DNA from: JANQLU01 sp964434955
GTDB lineage: Bacteria > Planctomycetota > Planctomycetia > Pirellulales > Pirellulaceae
NCBI GenBank assembly: GCA_964434955.1
Contig: CAYSXI010000020.1
Span: 1 to 43,038 of the forward strand
Reading direction: 5' to 3'
Length of the DNA stretch: 43,038 nt
Within the stretch, counting starts at the first letter, position 1. Each line of letters begins with the position of its first letter. The notes beneath the pieces are model-generated. The model searched no databases. It was not told the origin of the DNA and saw nothing but the letters and a program-made list of their open reading frames with translations. Shown one piece after another: positions 27,255 to 36,430 of the stretch. The position numbers were made by a program, and so were the translations under genes.

Positions 27255-27344
27255 GGGGTGCAACCTAAAAGAGAAAAGTCATCCGTCTAAAGACTTTATC
27301 TCCGGTCGCGATTCCAACCCTTCACGTAAAACCGATTTCGAATG

Positions 27345-27376
27345 AAAAAAGCTGGTGCCCTTAGGCCACCAGCTTC
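27345..27376 (-). terminator. Terminator of the coiled-coil gene
   Basis: AAGCTGGTG (27349-27357) pairs with CACCAGCTT (27367-27375), a perfect 9-bp stem; on the minus strand a T-run follows. Confidence 0.88.
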
Positions 27377-27409
27377 TGGATTTCTCAAAAATGCCATGAC
27401 AACGAATGA

Positions 27410-28492
27410 TCAATTCTTGTCGAATTCGTCTACGTCATCGTCGTCGTCTTCGTCTTCGTCTTCATCTTCATCTTCGTGTCCATCGTGTTCCTCAAGATGT
27501 TCACGAATGCGATCCATTTCCTTTTGGAGTTGACGAACCGCAGTGCTCAGTTCGCGAATCGCACCATGGACTTCGCGACGAAAATCGTCTTCATGAGAAG
27601 ATCGTTCTCGTTCGCGCGAACGCTGTTCATTGCGTCGACGGTTCTCCGAACTTTCTCGCTCCCGCCTTTGATTTTGCTGGTTGCGTTCATAGCGTTCGAT
27701 TCCCGCTTCCATTTTGGCGATTCGTTCGGTGATGATTTCGACGGCTTCGCCAAGATTGCGAACCCGGGACTCCTGCAGATGATTCAGGGCTTTGTGAAGG
27801 TGCTCCAATTGTTGACGCGCGGCGCGGATCTCTGGATGCTCCTGATCCCCTCCGCGTTCTCGCTCGCGCTGCCGGGTTCGTCGTTCCCTTTCAAGTCGCT
27901 CACGATTATTTGCGGCTTCGTTCCGGCGATTATTGTTGAGGGCTGCACCAAGCCGCTTTTCCAGCTCCCGGACAATCTTTTGTCTTTTCTCGAGAGATTC
28001 CTTTTTTCGCTCGGGGTCGATATGGTCGCCCCTCGACTTCATCAGGACGTCTATTTCACGAATGGCTCGAACAAGCTCCCGAACCCGTTCCTCATTCTGT
28101 TCTGCTTCGTCTCGTTGACGATCTCGCTCGTTTTGTTCGCGGCGAGAACGTTCCTGGCGTGCACGCTCGATGATTGCTCGTTCTCGATGCTTCAACTCAT
28201 CGATGGCTTCCTTTAACTTGGACTCGGATCGGTTCGTATAGACCTCGGCAAGTTCTTTTGCATGGATCAACTGCTCCATCCTCTCATCGGAGTCGTTGCT
28301 CTGCTTCAATGCTTCAATCTTGGCGTGGATTTCCTTCCGCTTGACGGACGCTTTTGCGAGTTCCGCTTGCAAAGCTCGAATCTGCGAACGCAGATCCTTG
28401 ATCCGTTCCTCACTTTCTTGCCCGAATCCGGCGATTGGCGCGAAAGCAAAAAGGAAAGCCAGGCCGCCTAGCAATGTTTGGCGAATATCCAT
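27410..28492 (-). CDS. Secreted coiled-coil protein with acidic tail
   Basis: A 360-residue protein with a signal peptide (1-25, ending IAGFGQ) then almost entirely coiled coil: charged heptads rich in Arg, Glu and Gln across residues 26-330, including RERERGGD and RRERESSENRRR. The C-terminus is an Asp/Glu run (EDEDEDEDEDDDDD) ending VDEFDKN. GGGAGA is five bases before ATG 28492. No family is recognised; it may be an envelope structural protein. The codons of the acidic run give a GAT/GAA/GAC-rich stretch at 27425-27475. Confidence 0.75.
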   Translation of the reverse strand: MDIRQTLLGGLAFLFAFAPIAGFGQESEERIKDLRSQIRALQAELAKASVKRKEIHAKIEALKQSNDSDERMEQLIHAKELAEVYTNRSESKLKEAIDELKHRERAIIERARQERSRREQNERDRQRDEAEQNEERVRELVRAIREIDVLMKSRGDHIDPERKKESLEKRQKIVRELEKRLGAALNNNRRNEAANNRERLERERRTRQRERERGGDQEHPEIRAARQQLEHLHKALNHLQESRVRNLGEAVEIITERIAKMEAGIERYERNQQNQRRERESSENRRRNEQRSRERERSSHEDDFRREVHGAIRELSTAVRQLQKEMDRIREHLEEHDGHEDEDEDEDEDDDDDVDEFDKN

Positions 28493-28577
28493 CAAATTCT
28501 CCCGTGAAATGACTTGAGCGAGCGCAATTCTATGCACGCTGATTAGACGGTTCCAGATTTCATCGTGGATTTCAATG

Positions 28578-28609
28578 AAAAAAGCGATCGGACTGCTGCC
28601 CGACCGCTT
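28578..28609 (-). terminator. Terminator of the tricorn gene
   Basis: AAGCGATCGG (28582-28591) pairs with CCGACCGCTT (28600-28609) over 10 bp with one G-T pair; minus-strand T-run follows. Confidence 0.85.
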
Positions 28610-28638
28610 CTCAATTCCATCCGATATCGGAAATACGC

Positions 28639-31600
28639 CTATTTGCGTACCCGGATTGGGTACGCGGGCTTCTTGTATTTCTTGGGCGGATTCTCGGCCA
28701 ATTGTTTGAGTGCGATTTCGATCGCTTTTTCAAGCTGCGGATCGCGTCCGGCAATCACATCCGCCGGCATCTGTTCGACTTCAACGTGTGGTGGCACGCC
28801 GGCGTTCTCGACGATGAAACCGTCCTCCGTCCAAATCGCCACGTTCGGAGCGGTGACTCCGCCCCCATCCATCAGCGTTGGGAAACCAAGAACTCCAACC
28901 AGTCCGCCCCAGGTTCGGCGGCCGACTAACGTGCCCAGTTTCAACTTGTCAAACATCCAGGGCAGCATATCGCCACCGGACCCCGCCGTCTCGTCGATGA
29001 TCATGACTTTCGGACCAAATATTGCCCCGGTTGGCGACGTGAAGTCCTGTCCATAACGCGTCGCCCAATGGCTGACGTATGGTCTTCGCAGGTGGTCGAT
29101 GTAATAGTCGGCGATCTGTCCGCCACCGTTAAATCGCTCGTCAATGATGACGGCCTGTTTGTCGGTTTGCGGGAAGAAGTAACGTTTGAAGTAAGTATGT
29201 CCGGCCCCCGCAGTGTTTGGCACATAAACGTACGCGACTTTTCCATCGGTCGCTGCGTGGACTTTCTTCAAGTTGCCTTCGACCCAATCCCGATTGCGAA
29301 GCGCGTAATCGCTACCGAGTGGCACAACCTTGACGACTCGCGTATCCGAACCGTCGGCGTTGGGGCCAACTTTGAGTTCGACACTTTTGCCCGCGGTATT
29401 TTCAAAATGCCGGTAGATGTTGTCGGAAGATTTCAGTTCGACGCCGTTGACGGCAAACAGAAAATTGCCTTTTTTGACGCGGACACCTGGCTCCGTCAAC
29501 GGAGCACGCAATGCGCCATTCCAGTTGAGGCCTCCGTAAACCTTCTTGAATCGATACTTGCCGTCCGCGATCTCGAAGTCCGCTCCCAACAGTCCGCCTC
29601 CGACAGAGCTGGTACTCGGACGCACGTCACCGCCGCCAACCCGATGGTGCCCCACCGCGATCTCACTACACATCCACATCAGAACACGATTCAAGTCGCC
29701 GCGGGTAACGCAATGTTCAAGCAGGGGCTCGTAACGTTTCTTCATCGCCGCCCAATCGCAGCCATGCATATTGGGATCGTAAAAGTAGTCGCGATTGATG
29801 CGCCATACTTCGTCAAAAATTTGTTTCCATTCCTTGCGCGGATCGATTCTCACCTGAAGCTTGCTGGTAGGAAGCCGACCCGAGCCGGGAGCAATCTTGC
29901 CCGCGGCCGCGATTCCAAAACTGGAACCCATCACGTAAAGCAGTTTTTTGCGATTTGCCGTCAAGACAAACCCGGTTGCACCTTCCAGAAGCGTATTTGC
30001 TTTTCGCGACTTGAAAGAGAAACTCTGCAAAGACGATTTGCCTTCGTCCCGCTTGATGAAGAAAATCTCACCGGCCGATCCTGCCTGAAGATTGGCATAA
30101 GTTGCTGAACCCATTGGCAGCGAGATGATTCGTTGATCCATTCCCTCAAAGTCGATCTTCAGCGAATCGTCCTTTTTCTTTTCAGGTTGGTTCTCGCTTT
30201 CCGACTTGGCCGCTGGCTTCTCCTTGGGCTTGGCGTCTTTTTTCTCGACTTTTTCTTCGTCGCTTTCAGGTGCCAAGGGGTTGTCACCATCTTCCTGAAG
30301 CACGGCCAGGTAAATTCGGCTCGACGCCTCCATGTCGTTGTTACTTTGAGCAAACCAATGTTTCACGGGTCCGGAATCGGTCGAGGCGACAAAGTAGAGA
30401 TACTTGCCACTGGAATCAAAAACGGGCTCGCGAACTTCGCTAAGTCCGTCGGTCACGGCAGACGACTTTCCGTTGCGCACGTTGTAGACATGGACCTGCT
30501 GGATCAACGCCTTGGTGTTAACCGAATAGGCAAGCCACTCCGAATTGTGAGACCAGTTGTGTGCCAAACCGCGGACTGGTGCAGGACCATAATGGGGCTC
30601 GCTGACGATCTTGGTCGATTTCTTGTTCTCGATATCAAATACGTAAAGACTCCAGGAATTATCGATATATGAAATCATCTTGCCGTTGGGCGACCACTTG
30701 GGATTTTCGTAGAACCCGTGGCCTGCGATCTCATACTCCTGTGCGTTTCCTTTCCCGTCGGCGGGAGCGATGTGCAATCGGTATTCCCCCGAAGCGTCGG
30801 AGAAGTAAGCGATGCTTTTTCCATCGGGACTCCAAGTCGGTGATCGCTCATGGGCGCCGGGCGTTTGGGTCAAGTTTCTCGCGTCACCTTTGGAGGCCGG
30901 CAAAGTCAGAATCTCACCGCGATATTCAAACGCGGCGCGGGCTCCACTCGGTGAAACAGCCACATTTCGAATCCAGTTGGGCCCCGACTCAAAACGCGGA
31001 CGAGTCTCCGTCATGTCGGTGGTGATTCCAATCTTGATCTGACTCAAGCTGTGTTTTTCCGGATCATAGATATGCAAATAGCCGGCCTGTTCAAAGATGA
31101 TGTCGGTTGCCGACTCGGTCAGACGAATGATGGGGAACTCTTTGAAGTCCGTGATTTGCGAAATCTTTTTCGAAGACGGATCAAAGGAATAAAGATTAAA
31201 TTCACCATTGCGATCCGACCGGAAAAAGACGCGCCCCCCTACGAACACCGGGTCCGTATCGTTGCATCGACCTTCGGGCTGCGGCACCATCATGACAGAA
31301 TGGTCGTTCACGTCGTAAATCCAAACTCGTGAACAAGTACCGCCGCGATAGTTCTTCCATTGATTGAATCGTTCACCAATGGGGATGTAAGCGATTTTTG
31401 TGCCGTCGGCTGAATACGATGCGCGAAGCCCATTGGGAATCGGCAAAGCCTCGGGGAATCCCCCATCAATGGAAACGGTGAAAAGTTTTCGATAGCGGTT
31501 GGTGAAAACGTCTCTTGATGAAGAAAAGAGAACGGACTTGCCGTCCGGCGTAAAACCTTCGACCTGGTCCAATGAAGGATGGTAAGTCAATCGCTTCGGC

Positions 31601-31905
31601 GCTCCGCCTTGAATGGACATCAGAAACACGTCCGTGTTGCCATCGTATTGAGCGCTAAATGCGATCGAGTTTCCATCGGGAGAAAAACGCGGCGAGGCTT
31701 CAACGCCTTCGTGGGACGTCAACCGTCGGGGGTAGCTTCCATCCCGATTGGCAATCCAAAGGTCGCGATCATATACAAAAGCCACATGGTTCTTGCTAAT
31801 TGCCGGCTGGCTGAGCAGCCTGGTGTTTTCCGAGTCATGAGCCTGGGAAGTGGTTGCGGCCAGCAACACGATCAGGCTTGCGAAAGCGATGGTTCGGCGC
31901 GTCAT
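28639..31905 (-). CDS. Secreted tricorn-type protease (S41 family)
   Basis: A 1,088-residue tricorn protease with a signal peptide (1-22, ending TTSQA). The first half is a TolB/tricorn-type beta-propeller with repeated SPDG blades (FSPDGNS, WSPDGKS, WSPNGKM). A charged insertion (KPKEKPAAKSESENQPEKKK) precedes the core. A PDZ domain (GVRVKKGNFLFAVNGVELKS) and the S41 catalytic domain follow, with Ser976 in ETAGSGGD; GHHRVGGGD probably carries the His. Archaeal tricorn is a cytoplasmic giant protease; here the signal peptide puts it in the periplasm or outside. It is probably monocistronic, with its own terminator. Confidence 0.93.
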   Translation of the reverse strand: MTRRTIAFASLIVLLAATTSQAHDSENTRLLSQPAISKNHVAFVYDRDLWIANRDGSYPRRLTSHEGVEASPRFSPDGNSIAFSAQYDGNTDVFLMSIQGGAPKRLTYHPSLDQVEGFTPDGKSVLFSSSRDVFTNRYRKLFTVSIDGGFPEALPIPNGLRASYSADGTKIAYIPIGERFNQWKNYRGGTCSRVWIYDVNDHSVMMVPQPEGRCNDTDPVFVGGRVFFRSDRNGEFNLYSFDPSSKKISQITDFKEFPIIRLTESATDIIFEQAGYLHIYDPEKHSLSQIKIGITTDMTETRPRFESGPNWIRNVAVSPSGARAAFEYRGEILTLPASKGDARNLTQTPGAHERSPTWSPDGKSIAYFSDASGEYRLHIAPADGKGNAQEYEIAGHGFYENPKWSPNGKMISYIDNSWSLYVFDIENKKSTKIVSEPHYGPAPVRGLAHNWSHNSEWLAYSVNTKALIQQVHVYNVRNGKSSAVTDGLSEVREPVFDSSGKYLYFVASTDSGPVKHWFAQSNNDMEASSRIYLAVLQEDGDNPLAPESDEEKVEKKDAKPKEKPAAKSESENQPEKKKDDSLKIDFEGMDQRIISLPMGSATYANLQAGSAGEIFFIKRDEGKSSLQSFSFKSRKANTLLEGATGFVLTANRKKLLYVMGSSFGIAAAGKIAPGSGRLPTSKLQVRIDPRKEWKQIFDEVWRINRDYFYDPNMHGCDWAAMKKRYEPLLEHCVTRGDLNRVLMWMCSEIAVGHHRVGGGDVRPSTSSVGGGLLGADFEIADGKYRFKKVYGGLNWNGALRAPLTEPGVRVKKGNFLFAVNGVELKSSDNIYRHFENTAGKSVELKVGPNADGSDTRVVKVVPLGSDYALRNRDWVEGNLKKVHAATDGKVAYVYVPNTAGAGHTYFKRYFFPQTDKQAVIIDERFNGGGQIADYYIDHLRRPYVSHWATRYGQDFTSPTGAIFGPKVMIIDETAGSGGDMLPWMFDKLKLGTLVGRRTWGGLVGVLGFPTLMDGGGVTAPNVAIWTEDGFIVENAGVPPHVEVEQMPADVIAGRDPQLEKAIEIALKQLAENPPKKYKKPAYPIRVRK

Positions 31906-32057
31906 TTCGTTTCTTTCTAAATATGCTTGGGCTCGGGGCGTACGAAGGTTCCCTCAGAATAATCAAGCGAATCAGCGATGTCGACCAAGCAGAAGTGCCT
32001 CGCTGTTTTGCAAATCGAAAGTCGCCCAAAGAGCGAACTATCGAACATTGGGCGCAT

Positions 32058-32083
32058 AAAAAAAGCGGCGAATACCGCCGCTT
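32058..32083 (-). terminator. Terminator of the M1 peptidase/DUF6702 operon
   Basis: AAGCGGCG (32063-32070) and CGCCGCTT (32076-32083) form a perfect 8-bp stem with a 5-base loop; on the minus strand a run of T follows. Confidence 0.9.
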
Positions 32084-32105
32084 GGTCAGTTCAGCTTGGC
32101 CGCCG

Positions 32106-32630
32106 TTACTTCGAACCTTGAAGGGCGAATTCCGGCCGCGCCGCGGTCGAAGTCAACGACACCTGCTTCTTGCCAAACTTGATCTGCATCAGGTTGGCTT
32201 GCTGTTCGTGTTGCTCCAGAAGCAAACGGTTCACGATCTTGATTTCGCCAGTTTGCTTCTCGCAGGGAAACTCAACGTAAACCCAGAGCTTCCGCTTTTC
32301 CAACTCGTGCCCGTGCCATTTCATCGAAATGGACTTGTCACCGACCAGGATACCGAAAGAACTGCGAACGTACTCGGCAATCGCTTTCTCCGCCTCTTTG
32401 GTTTCGACGCGATCCAGGTCAAAGGGTTTTCCCTCGTCCAGGGTCAATGCGGCTTCGAGGTCCTCGGCCCAAAGACACAGTGCGATCTCAAAGGATCGCG
32501 TGCCCTCGTTGAATTCGATTTCCGCAAAGCTCACATGGTAAGGATGCTCGGCGGACAACTCCGTTTCACCACATAGCAGGAAAGAAGCCGTCAGCGCGAG
32601 TGCCAAGAATGACTTTCTTCGGACTTTCAT
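32106..32630 (-). CDS. DUF6702 family exported protein
   Basis: A 174-residue exported protein. The signal peptide (about 1-27) is followed by HPYHVSFAEIEFNEGTRSFEIALCLWAEDLEAAL, the recognisable DUF6702 start. The mature protein is a beta-sandwich of unknown role. It starts one base after the M1 peptidase stop codon with GGAGG upstream, so the two form an operon; this pair is a recurrent arrangement in my memory of Bacteroidota and planctomycetes, suggesting a joint envelope role. Confidence 0.8.
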   Translation of the reverse strand: MKVRRKSFLALALTASFLLCGETELSAEHPYHVSFAEIEFNEGTRSFEIALCLWAEDLEAALTLDEGKPFDLDRVETKEAEKAIAEYVRSSFGILVGDKSISMKWHGHELEKRKLWVYVEFPCEKQTGEIKIVNRLLLEQHEQQANLMQIKFGKKQVSLTSTAARPEFALQGSK

Positions 32631-32631
32631 C

Positions 32632-35067
32632 TTAACGTCCTCCCTTTTTTGAATTCCTGGATGCCTTCTTTGACTTCTTGGTTTGATTCGTTTCTGAGCC
32701 CGTCTTCTTATTCCCCAGGCCAGCTTCCTGCATTGGGTTCCTTCCACCACCGCCGCGTCGACGATCCTGGAACAATTGAAAACGCGACTTTTGAATCTCG
32801 CGAGGAAAAACGTTGTTATGGGTGTCGATATCGGCAGTTTCCAACCGCGGATCCAGCACCAATTTGGTAAGCGGTTTCTCGGTGATCAACAGCTTCGATA
32901 TCGCAACGTTGTTTTGCTGCCAAACTTGCGCCGGGTATCTTCGAATCTCTTTGGTTCCATCCTTGAAATGAAGTTCAAAAATCAAAGGCATCACAAGTCC
33001 TCCGATATTCTTGACGTCGACGACGTAGAAATTCAGATCGCTCTCGAGAAGCTTCTTCTGCTCTGCGGTCAAGGAAGCCAGAAATCTCTTGTATTGAGCT
33101 CGATCACCCGGCGTGACATCAAGGGCGTCATAGCGGTTGTAAAAATCTTTCAGCTCCGGGTACTGGTCCGCTCGCTTTTTGAGCTTCGCGTTTCTTTCGC
33201 GAGAAAGGGTTTTTGGCTGAACAGCCCGATCGGCTTTCTGGATTGCCTTTTCTTTGTCCGGGTTCTTTGAATCAATCTTCAGCCATTCAAGGTTTTCGAT
33301 ACTCAAATCAACGTGATCCGTTGAGTAAAACCAGCCACGCCAGAACCAGTCGAGATCGACACCGGAGGCGTCTTCCATCGTTCGGAAGAAATCCGCCGGC
33401 ATCGGACGCTTGAATTTCCAACGTCGCGCATATTCTTTAAACGCGAAGTCGAACAATTCACGGCCCAGGATCGTTTCTCGCAAAATATTGAGGGCGGTCG
33501 CCGGTTTTGCATAGGCGTTCGCACCAAACTGAAGAATCGACTCCGAGTTCGTCATGATGGGAACCTGATTCGTGCTCCTCATGTAACTGATAATATCTTT
33601 CGGTTCCCCTCTTCGAGATGGGTACTGATCCTCCCATTCCTGCTCGGTAAGAAACTGCAGGAACGTATTCAGGCCTTCATCCATCCAGGTCCACTGTCGC
33701 TCGTCCGTGTTGACAATCATCGGAAAATAGTTGTGACCGACTTCGTGGATGATGACGGAAATCAGACCGTATTTGGTTCGAGCCGAGTAAGTTCCATCGG
33801 CATTCGGCCTAGGTCCGTTGAAACAAATCATCGGATATTCCATACCGCCGACCGGCCCGTTGACACTAATCGCAACGGGATAGGGATAGTCAAACGTGTA
33901 GCGACTATAAACGTTCAGAGTATGAATGATGGCGTGGGTCGAGTAACGACTCCAAAGCGGTTCGCCTTCGTTGGGGTAGTAGGACATGGCCAGAACGGGA
34001 TTGCCGTTCATGTTGTGGCCTTGTGCATCCCAGATAAACTTTCGGCTACTTGCCCAGGCAAAATCTCGAACCTTGTCGGCTTTGTAGACCCAGGTCTTTT
34101 GTTTTTTGGCTTTTGTTTTCTCGTTGGCCAGCGCTTCTTCCGGAGTCACGATGAACATCGGCTTCTTGGCCGTCTTGGCAGCCGACAATCGTTTCATCTG
34201 GGCTTCGCTCAAGACCTGTTTCGGGTTGAGCAAAACACCCGTCGAAGCGACAACGTGATCCGCGGGAGCCGTGATCCGGACAACGTAGTCGCCCATCTCC
34301 AAAGTGAACTCACCACGCCCCAGGAATTGCTTGTGCTGCCAACCCGTCGCATCTGTGTAAGCACAAAGTCGCGGAAACCACTGCGCCATTTCGTAGATGA
34401 AGTTGTCGTCTTTCTCAAAGTACTCACAGCCACTTCGTCCGCGAATCACGCGGGCATTGTTGATTTGATAGTTCCAATCAACTTTGAATTTGAACGATTC
34501 TCCCGGCTTGAGCGGCTTGGGCAAATCGACCCGCATCATGGTGCCAACGATTGTGTGCTTGAGATCTGCTTGCTTGGGCTCCGAGACAACCTTGGTGATC
34601 TTGAAGCCACCGTCAAAGGCTTGCCGCGCAAGGATCGTACTGAGTTGACGAAATCCAAGACCTTGTTTCAAGTTGGCAGGATCCTGGATCAAGGCCGCTT
34701 CTGACTTGGGGCGGTGAATGTTTCCGTCAAGTTGCAACCAAAGATACCGCAACGAGTCCTTGGATCGATTCGAGTAGGTAATCACCTCTGATCCAAAGAT
34801 GTGCTGTTTCTCATCGTCCAGCCGAACGTCAATTTCATAGTCAACTTTTTGCTGCCAGTATCCGGGCCCCGGCGCACCCGAGGCCGTCCGAAAAATATTG
34901 GGAGTCGGGAGTGTTTCCTCCAACTGGCGAAACTTGTCCTCCTGATCAAACTTCTTGATGACGCCTCCCGACGGGGCCTCGGGGCGTGACAGTTGTTGAG
35001 CATCAACTGACCCAGCGACCAAACCAATAAAGGCCATCCAAAGGATGCCCTTACGAAAGTGATTCAT
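32632..35067 (-). CDS. Secreted M1-family metallopeptidase
   Basis: An 811-residue zinc aminopeptidase-like enzyme with a signal peptide (1-23, ending SVDAQ). The zinc site is HEVGH (441-445) with Glu464 (WMDEG), 18 residues further on, as M1 requires; the exopeptidase motif reads GGMEY (407-411) instead of GAMEN. The N-terminal beta-sandwich and C-terminal helical half are long. The last ~40 residues are basic and low-complexity (TNQTKKSKKASRNSKKGGR). ATG 35067 has GGAG six bases upstream. It heads the DUF6702 operon and is divergent from the YHYH gene. Confidence 0.92.
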   Translation of the reverse strand: MNHFRKGILWMAFIGLVAGSVDAQQLSRPEAPSGGVIKKFDQEDKFRQLEETLPTPNIFRTASGAPGPGYWQQKVDYEIDVRLDDEKQHIFGSEVITYSNRSKDSLRYLWLQLDGNIHRPKSEAALIQDPANLKQGLGFRQLSTILARQAFDGGFKITKVVSEPKQADLKHTIVGTMMRVDLPKPLKPGESFKFKVDWNYQINNARVIRGRSGCEYFEKDDNFIYEMAQWFPRLCAYTDATGWQHKQFLGRGEFTLEMGDYVVRITAPADHVVASTGVLLNPKQVLSEAQMKRLSAAKTAKKPMFIVTPEEALANEKTKAKKQKTWVYKADKVRDFAWASSRKFIWDAQGHNMNGNPVLAMSYYPNEGEPLWSRYSTHAIIHTLNVYSRYTFDYPYPVAISVNGPVGGMEYPMICFNGPRPNADGTYSARTKYGLISVIIHEVGHNYFPMIVNTDERQWTWMDEGLNTFLQFLTEQEWEDQYPSRRGEPKDIISYMRSTNQVPIMTNSESILQFGANAYAKPATALNILRETILGRELFDFAFKEYARRWKFKRPMPADFFRTMEDASGVDLDWFWRGWFYSTDHVDLSIENLEWLKIDSKNPDKEKAIQKADRAVQPKTLSRERNAKLKKRADQYPELKDFYNRYDALDVTPGDRAQYKRFLASLTAEQKKLLESDLNFYVVDVKNIGGLVMPLIFELHFKDGTKEIRRYPAQVWQQNNVAISKLLITEKPLTKLVLDPRLETADIDTHNNVFPREIQKSRFQLFQDRRRGGGGRNPMQEAGLGNKKTGSETNQTKKSKKASRNSKKGGR

Positions 35068-35259
35068 TACTAGCTCCAAACAGATTGGAATGAGTGTATC
35101 GATTGATTGAACGTTTTTTTCGGCCCGAGGGCCAATGGAAACGTTCCATTTTAATCAGAGCGGCTTGGGATGTGCCGGCGATTCGAGATTCACCGTAGAT
35201 TGGGGACAACTTTCACGTTTAAAATTGCGAGCCAAATCACCAAACCAGGAATCTTTGTC

Positions 35260-36333
35260 ATGTCCGCCAAAAGAGCTACCATCGCAATTGCCTCTTTTTC
35301 ACTGCTGATTTGCGTTGGCGTCACCAACGCACAGCCGCCCCGGGGCGGGCAACCGCCGACTCGCCGACATACGGCCATCGAAAAGGGCGTGCTTAATCTG
35401 GTCGAAGCCAACCAAAAAACACGTTACAAGAACCAGGTGTCGATCAAGGCAATGAACTTCTCAAGGGTGATCCAGGTAAATGGCATCCCTGAGCATCAGG
35501 TGGGCCCATTTCCGAACCGCGGTAATCCGCACGCGATCAAACAGATTCGTGCCACCTACCGTGTAACGCTTGAACCCAAACGAAACAAGAAGTCGACGCC
35601 GCTTGGAATGGGGAACTTTGGCGTTGGACTGAATGGTGTGTTATTTGATCCTGGCGCGGCTGAGTTCTGGATGGGAAACAGAAGCAGTTCATGGCGTTAC
35701 GAAGCGTTGAGCGGTGCAGTGAGTCTAGGGCTCGATACGAATCACGCACATGTCCAACCGGATGGAAAATATCATTACCACGGGATTCCCACCGGCCTGC
35801 TGGAATCCTTGAAATTTGAAAAGTCAAAACATTCGCCGCTGGTGGGTTGGGCCGCCGACGGGCATCCGATTTATGCAATCTATGGTTACTCGGATTACAA
35901 AGATGCCAATTCGGAGGTCAAGAAGATGCGTTCGAGTTATCAACTGAAGAAGGGATTTCGCCCCGGGCAGAATCGGCGAGACGTGCTCTATCCCAAAGGA
36001 CGATATGATGGAACCTTTGTCAATGATTACGAGTACGTGGAGGGGTCTGGCGATCTCGACGAATGCAATGGCAAGTTTACGGTGACCCCTGAATTTCCCG
36101 ACGGGACCTACGCGTACTTTTTGACGGAAAGCTGGCCAGTGATTCCAAGATCATTTCGCGGCACCCCCAACCCGACGTTTCAAAAAAGCCAAGGCCAGGG
36201 TCGGGGGCAGATGGGCCGCCAACAAGGTCGCGGACAACAAAGTCGCGGTGGTCAGCAAGGCGATCGTCGTGGGCCGCCGCCCAAAGGCGGTGGATTCGGG
36301 CCACCTCCAAGACGTGGCGGAGGCGGCGGGTAG
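35260..36333 (+). CDS. Secreted YHYH-domain protein with Gly/Gln/Arg-rich tail
   Basis: A 357-residue protein with a signal peptide (about 1-24, ending VTNAQ). The YHYH motif is at residues 171-174 (GKYHYHGIP), with GHPIYAIYGY following. The YHYH domain is of unknown function; its conserved His/Tyr set suggests metal binding. The last ~60 residues are rich in Gly, Gln, Arg and Pro (GRGQMGRQQGRGQQ pattern), a disordered tail. ATG 35260 has CAGGA nine bases upstream; the frame opens at 35170 but that part lacks a signal peptide. Confidence 0.85.
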   Translation: MSAKRATIAIASFSLLICVGVTNAQPPRGGQPPTRRHTAIEKGVLNLVEANQKTRYKNQVSIKAMNFSRVIQVNGIPEHQVGPFPNRGNPHAIKQIRATYRVTLEPKRNKKSTPLGMGNFGVGLNGVLFDPGAAEFWMGNRSSSWRYEALSGAVSLGLDTNHAHVQPDGKYHYHGIPTGLLESLKFEKSKHSPLVGWAADGHPIYAIYGYSDYKDANSEVKKMRSSYQLKKGFRPGQNRRDVLYPKGRYDGTFVNDYEYVEGSGDLDECNGKFTVTPEFPDGTYAYFLTESWPVIPRSFRGTPNPTFQKSQGQGRGQMGRQQGRGQQSRGGQQGDRRGPPPKGGGFGPPPRRGGGGG

Positions 36334-36430
36334 CGATTGCCTTTCTGGCCTTTTGAACTGGAGTCAAAATGGCCAACCGCGGGGAAACGAATTAGAATGT
36401 GCCTGAATTTCAAGGCCATGGGATCGTTTC

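Noticed and set aside
27425..27475. Triplet repeats considered as a possible microsatellite or array.
   Set aside because: They encode the Asp/Glu tail of the coiled-coil protein and are best explained as coding.
27476..28216. A 246-codon hydrophobic plus-strand frame opposite the coiled-coil gene.
   Set aside because: Antisense of Arg/Glu-rich codons yields Ser/Phe/Leu-rich frames by composition; the minus strand has a signal peptide, ribosome site and terminator.
29068..30108. A 346-codon plus-strand frame opposite the tricorn gene.
   Set aside because: The tricorn frame has clear family motifs on the other strand; this frame has none.
33733..34704. A 323-codon plus-strand frame opposite the M1 peptidase gene.
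   Set aside because: It is a shadow of the HEVGH-containing peptidase frame.
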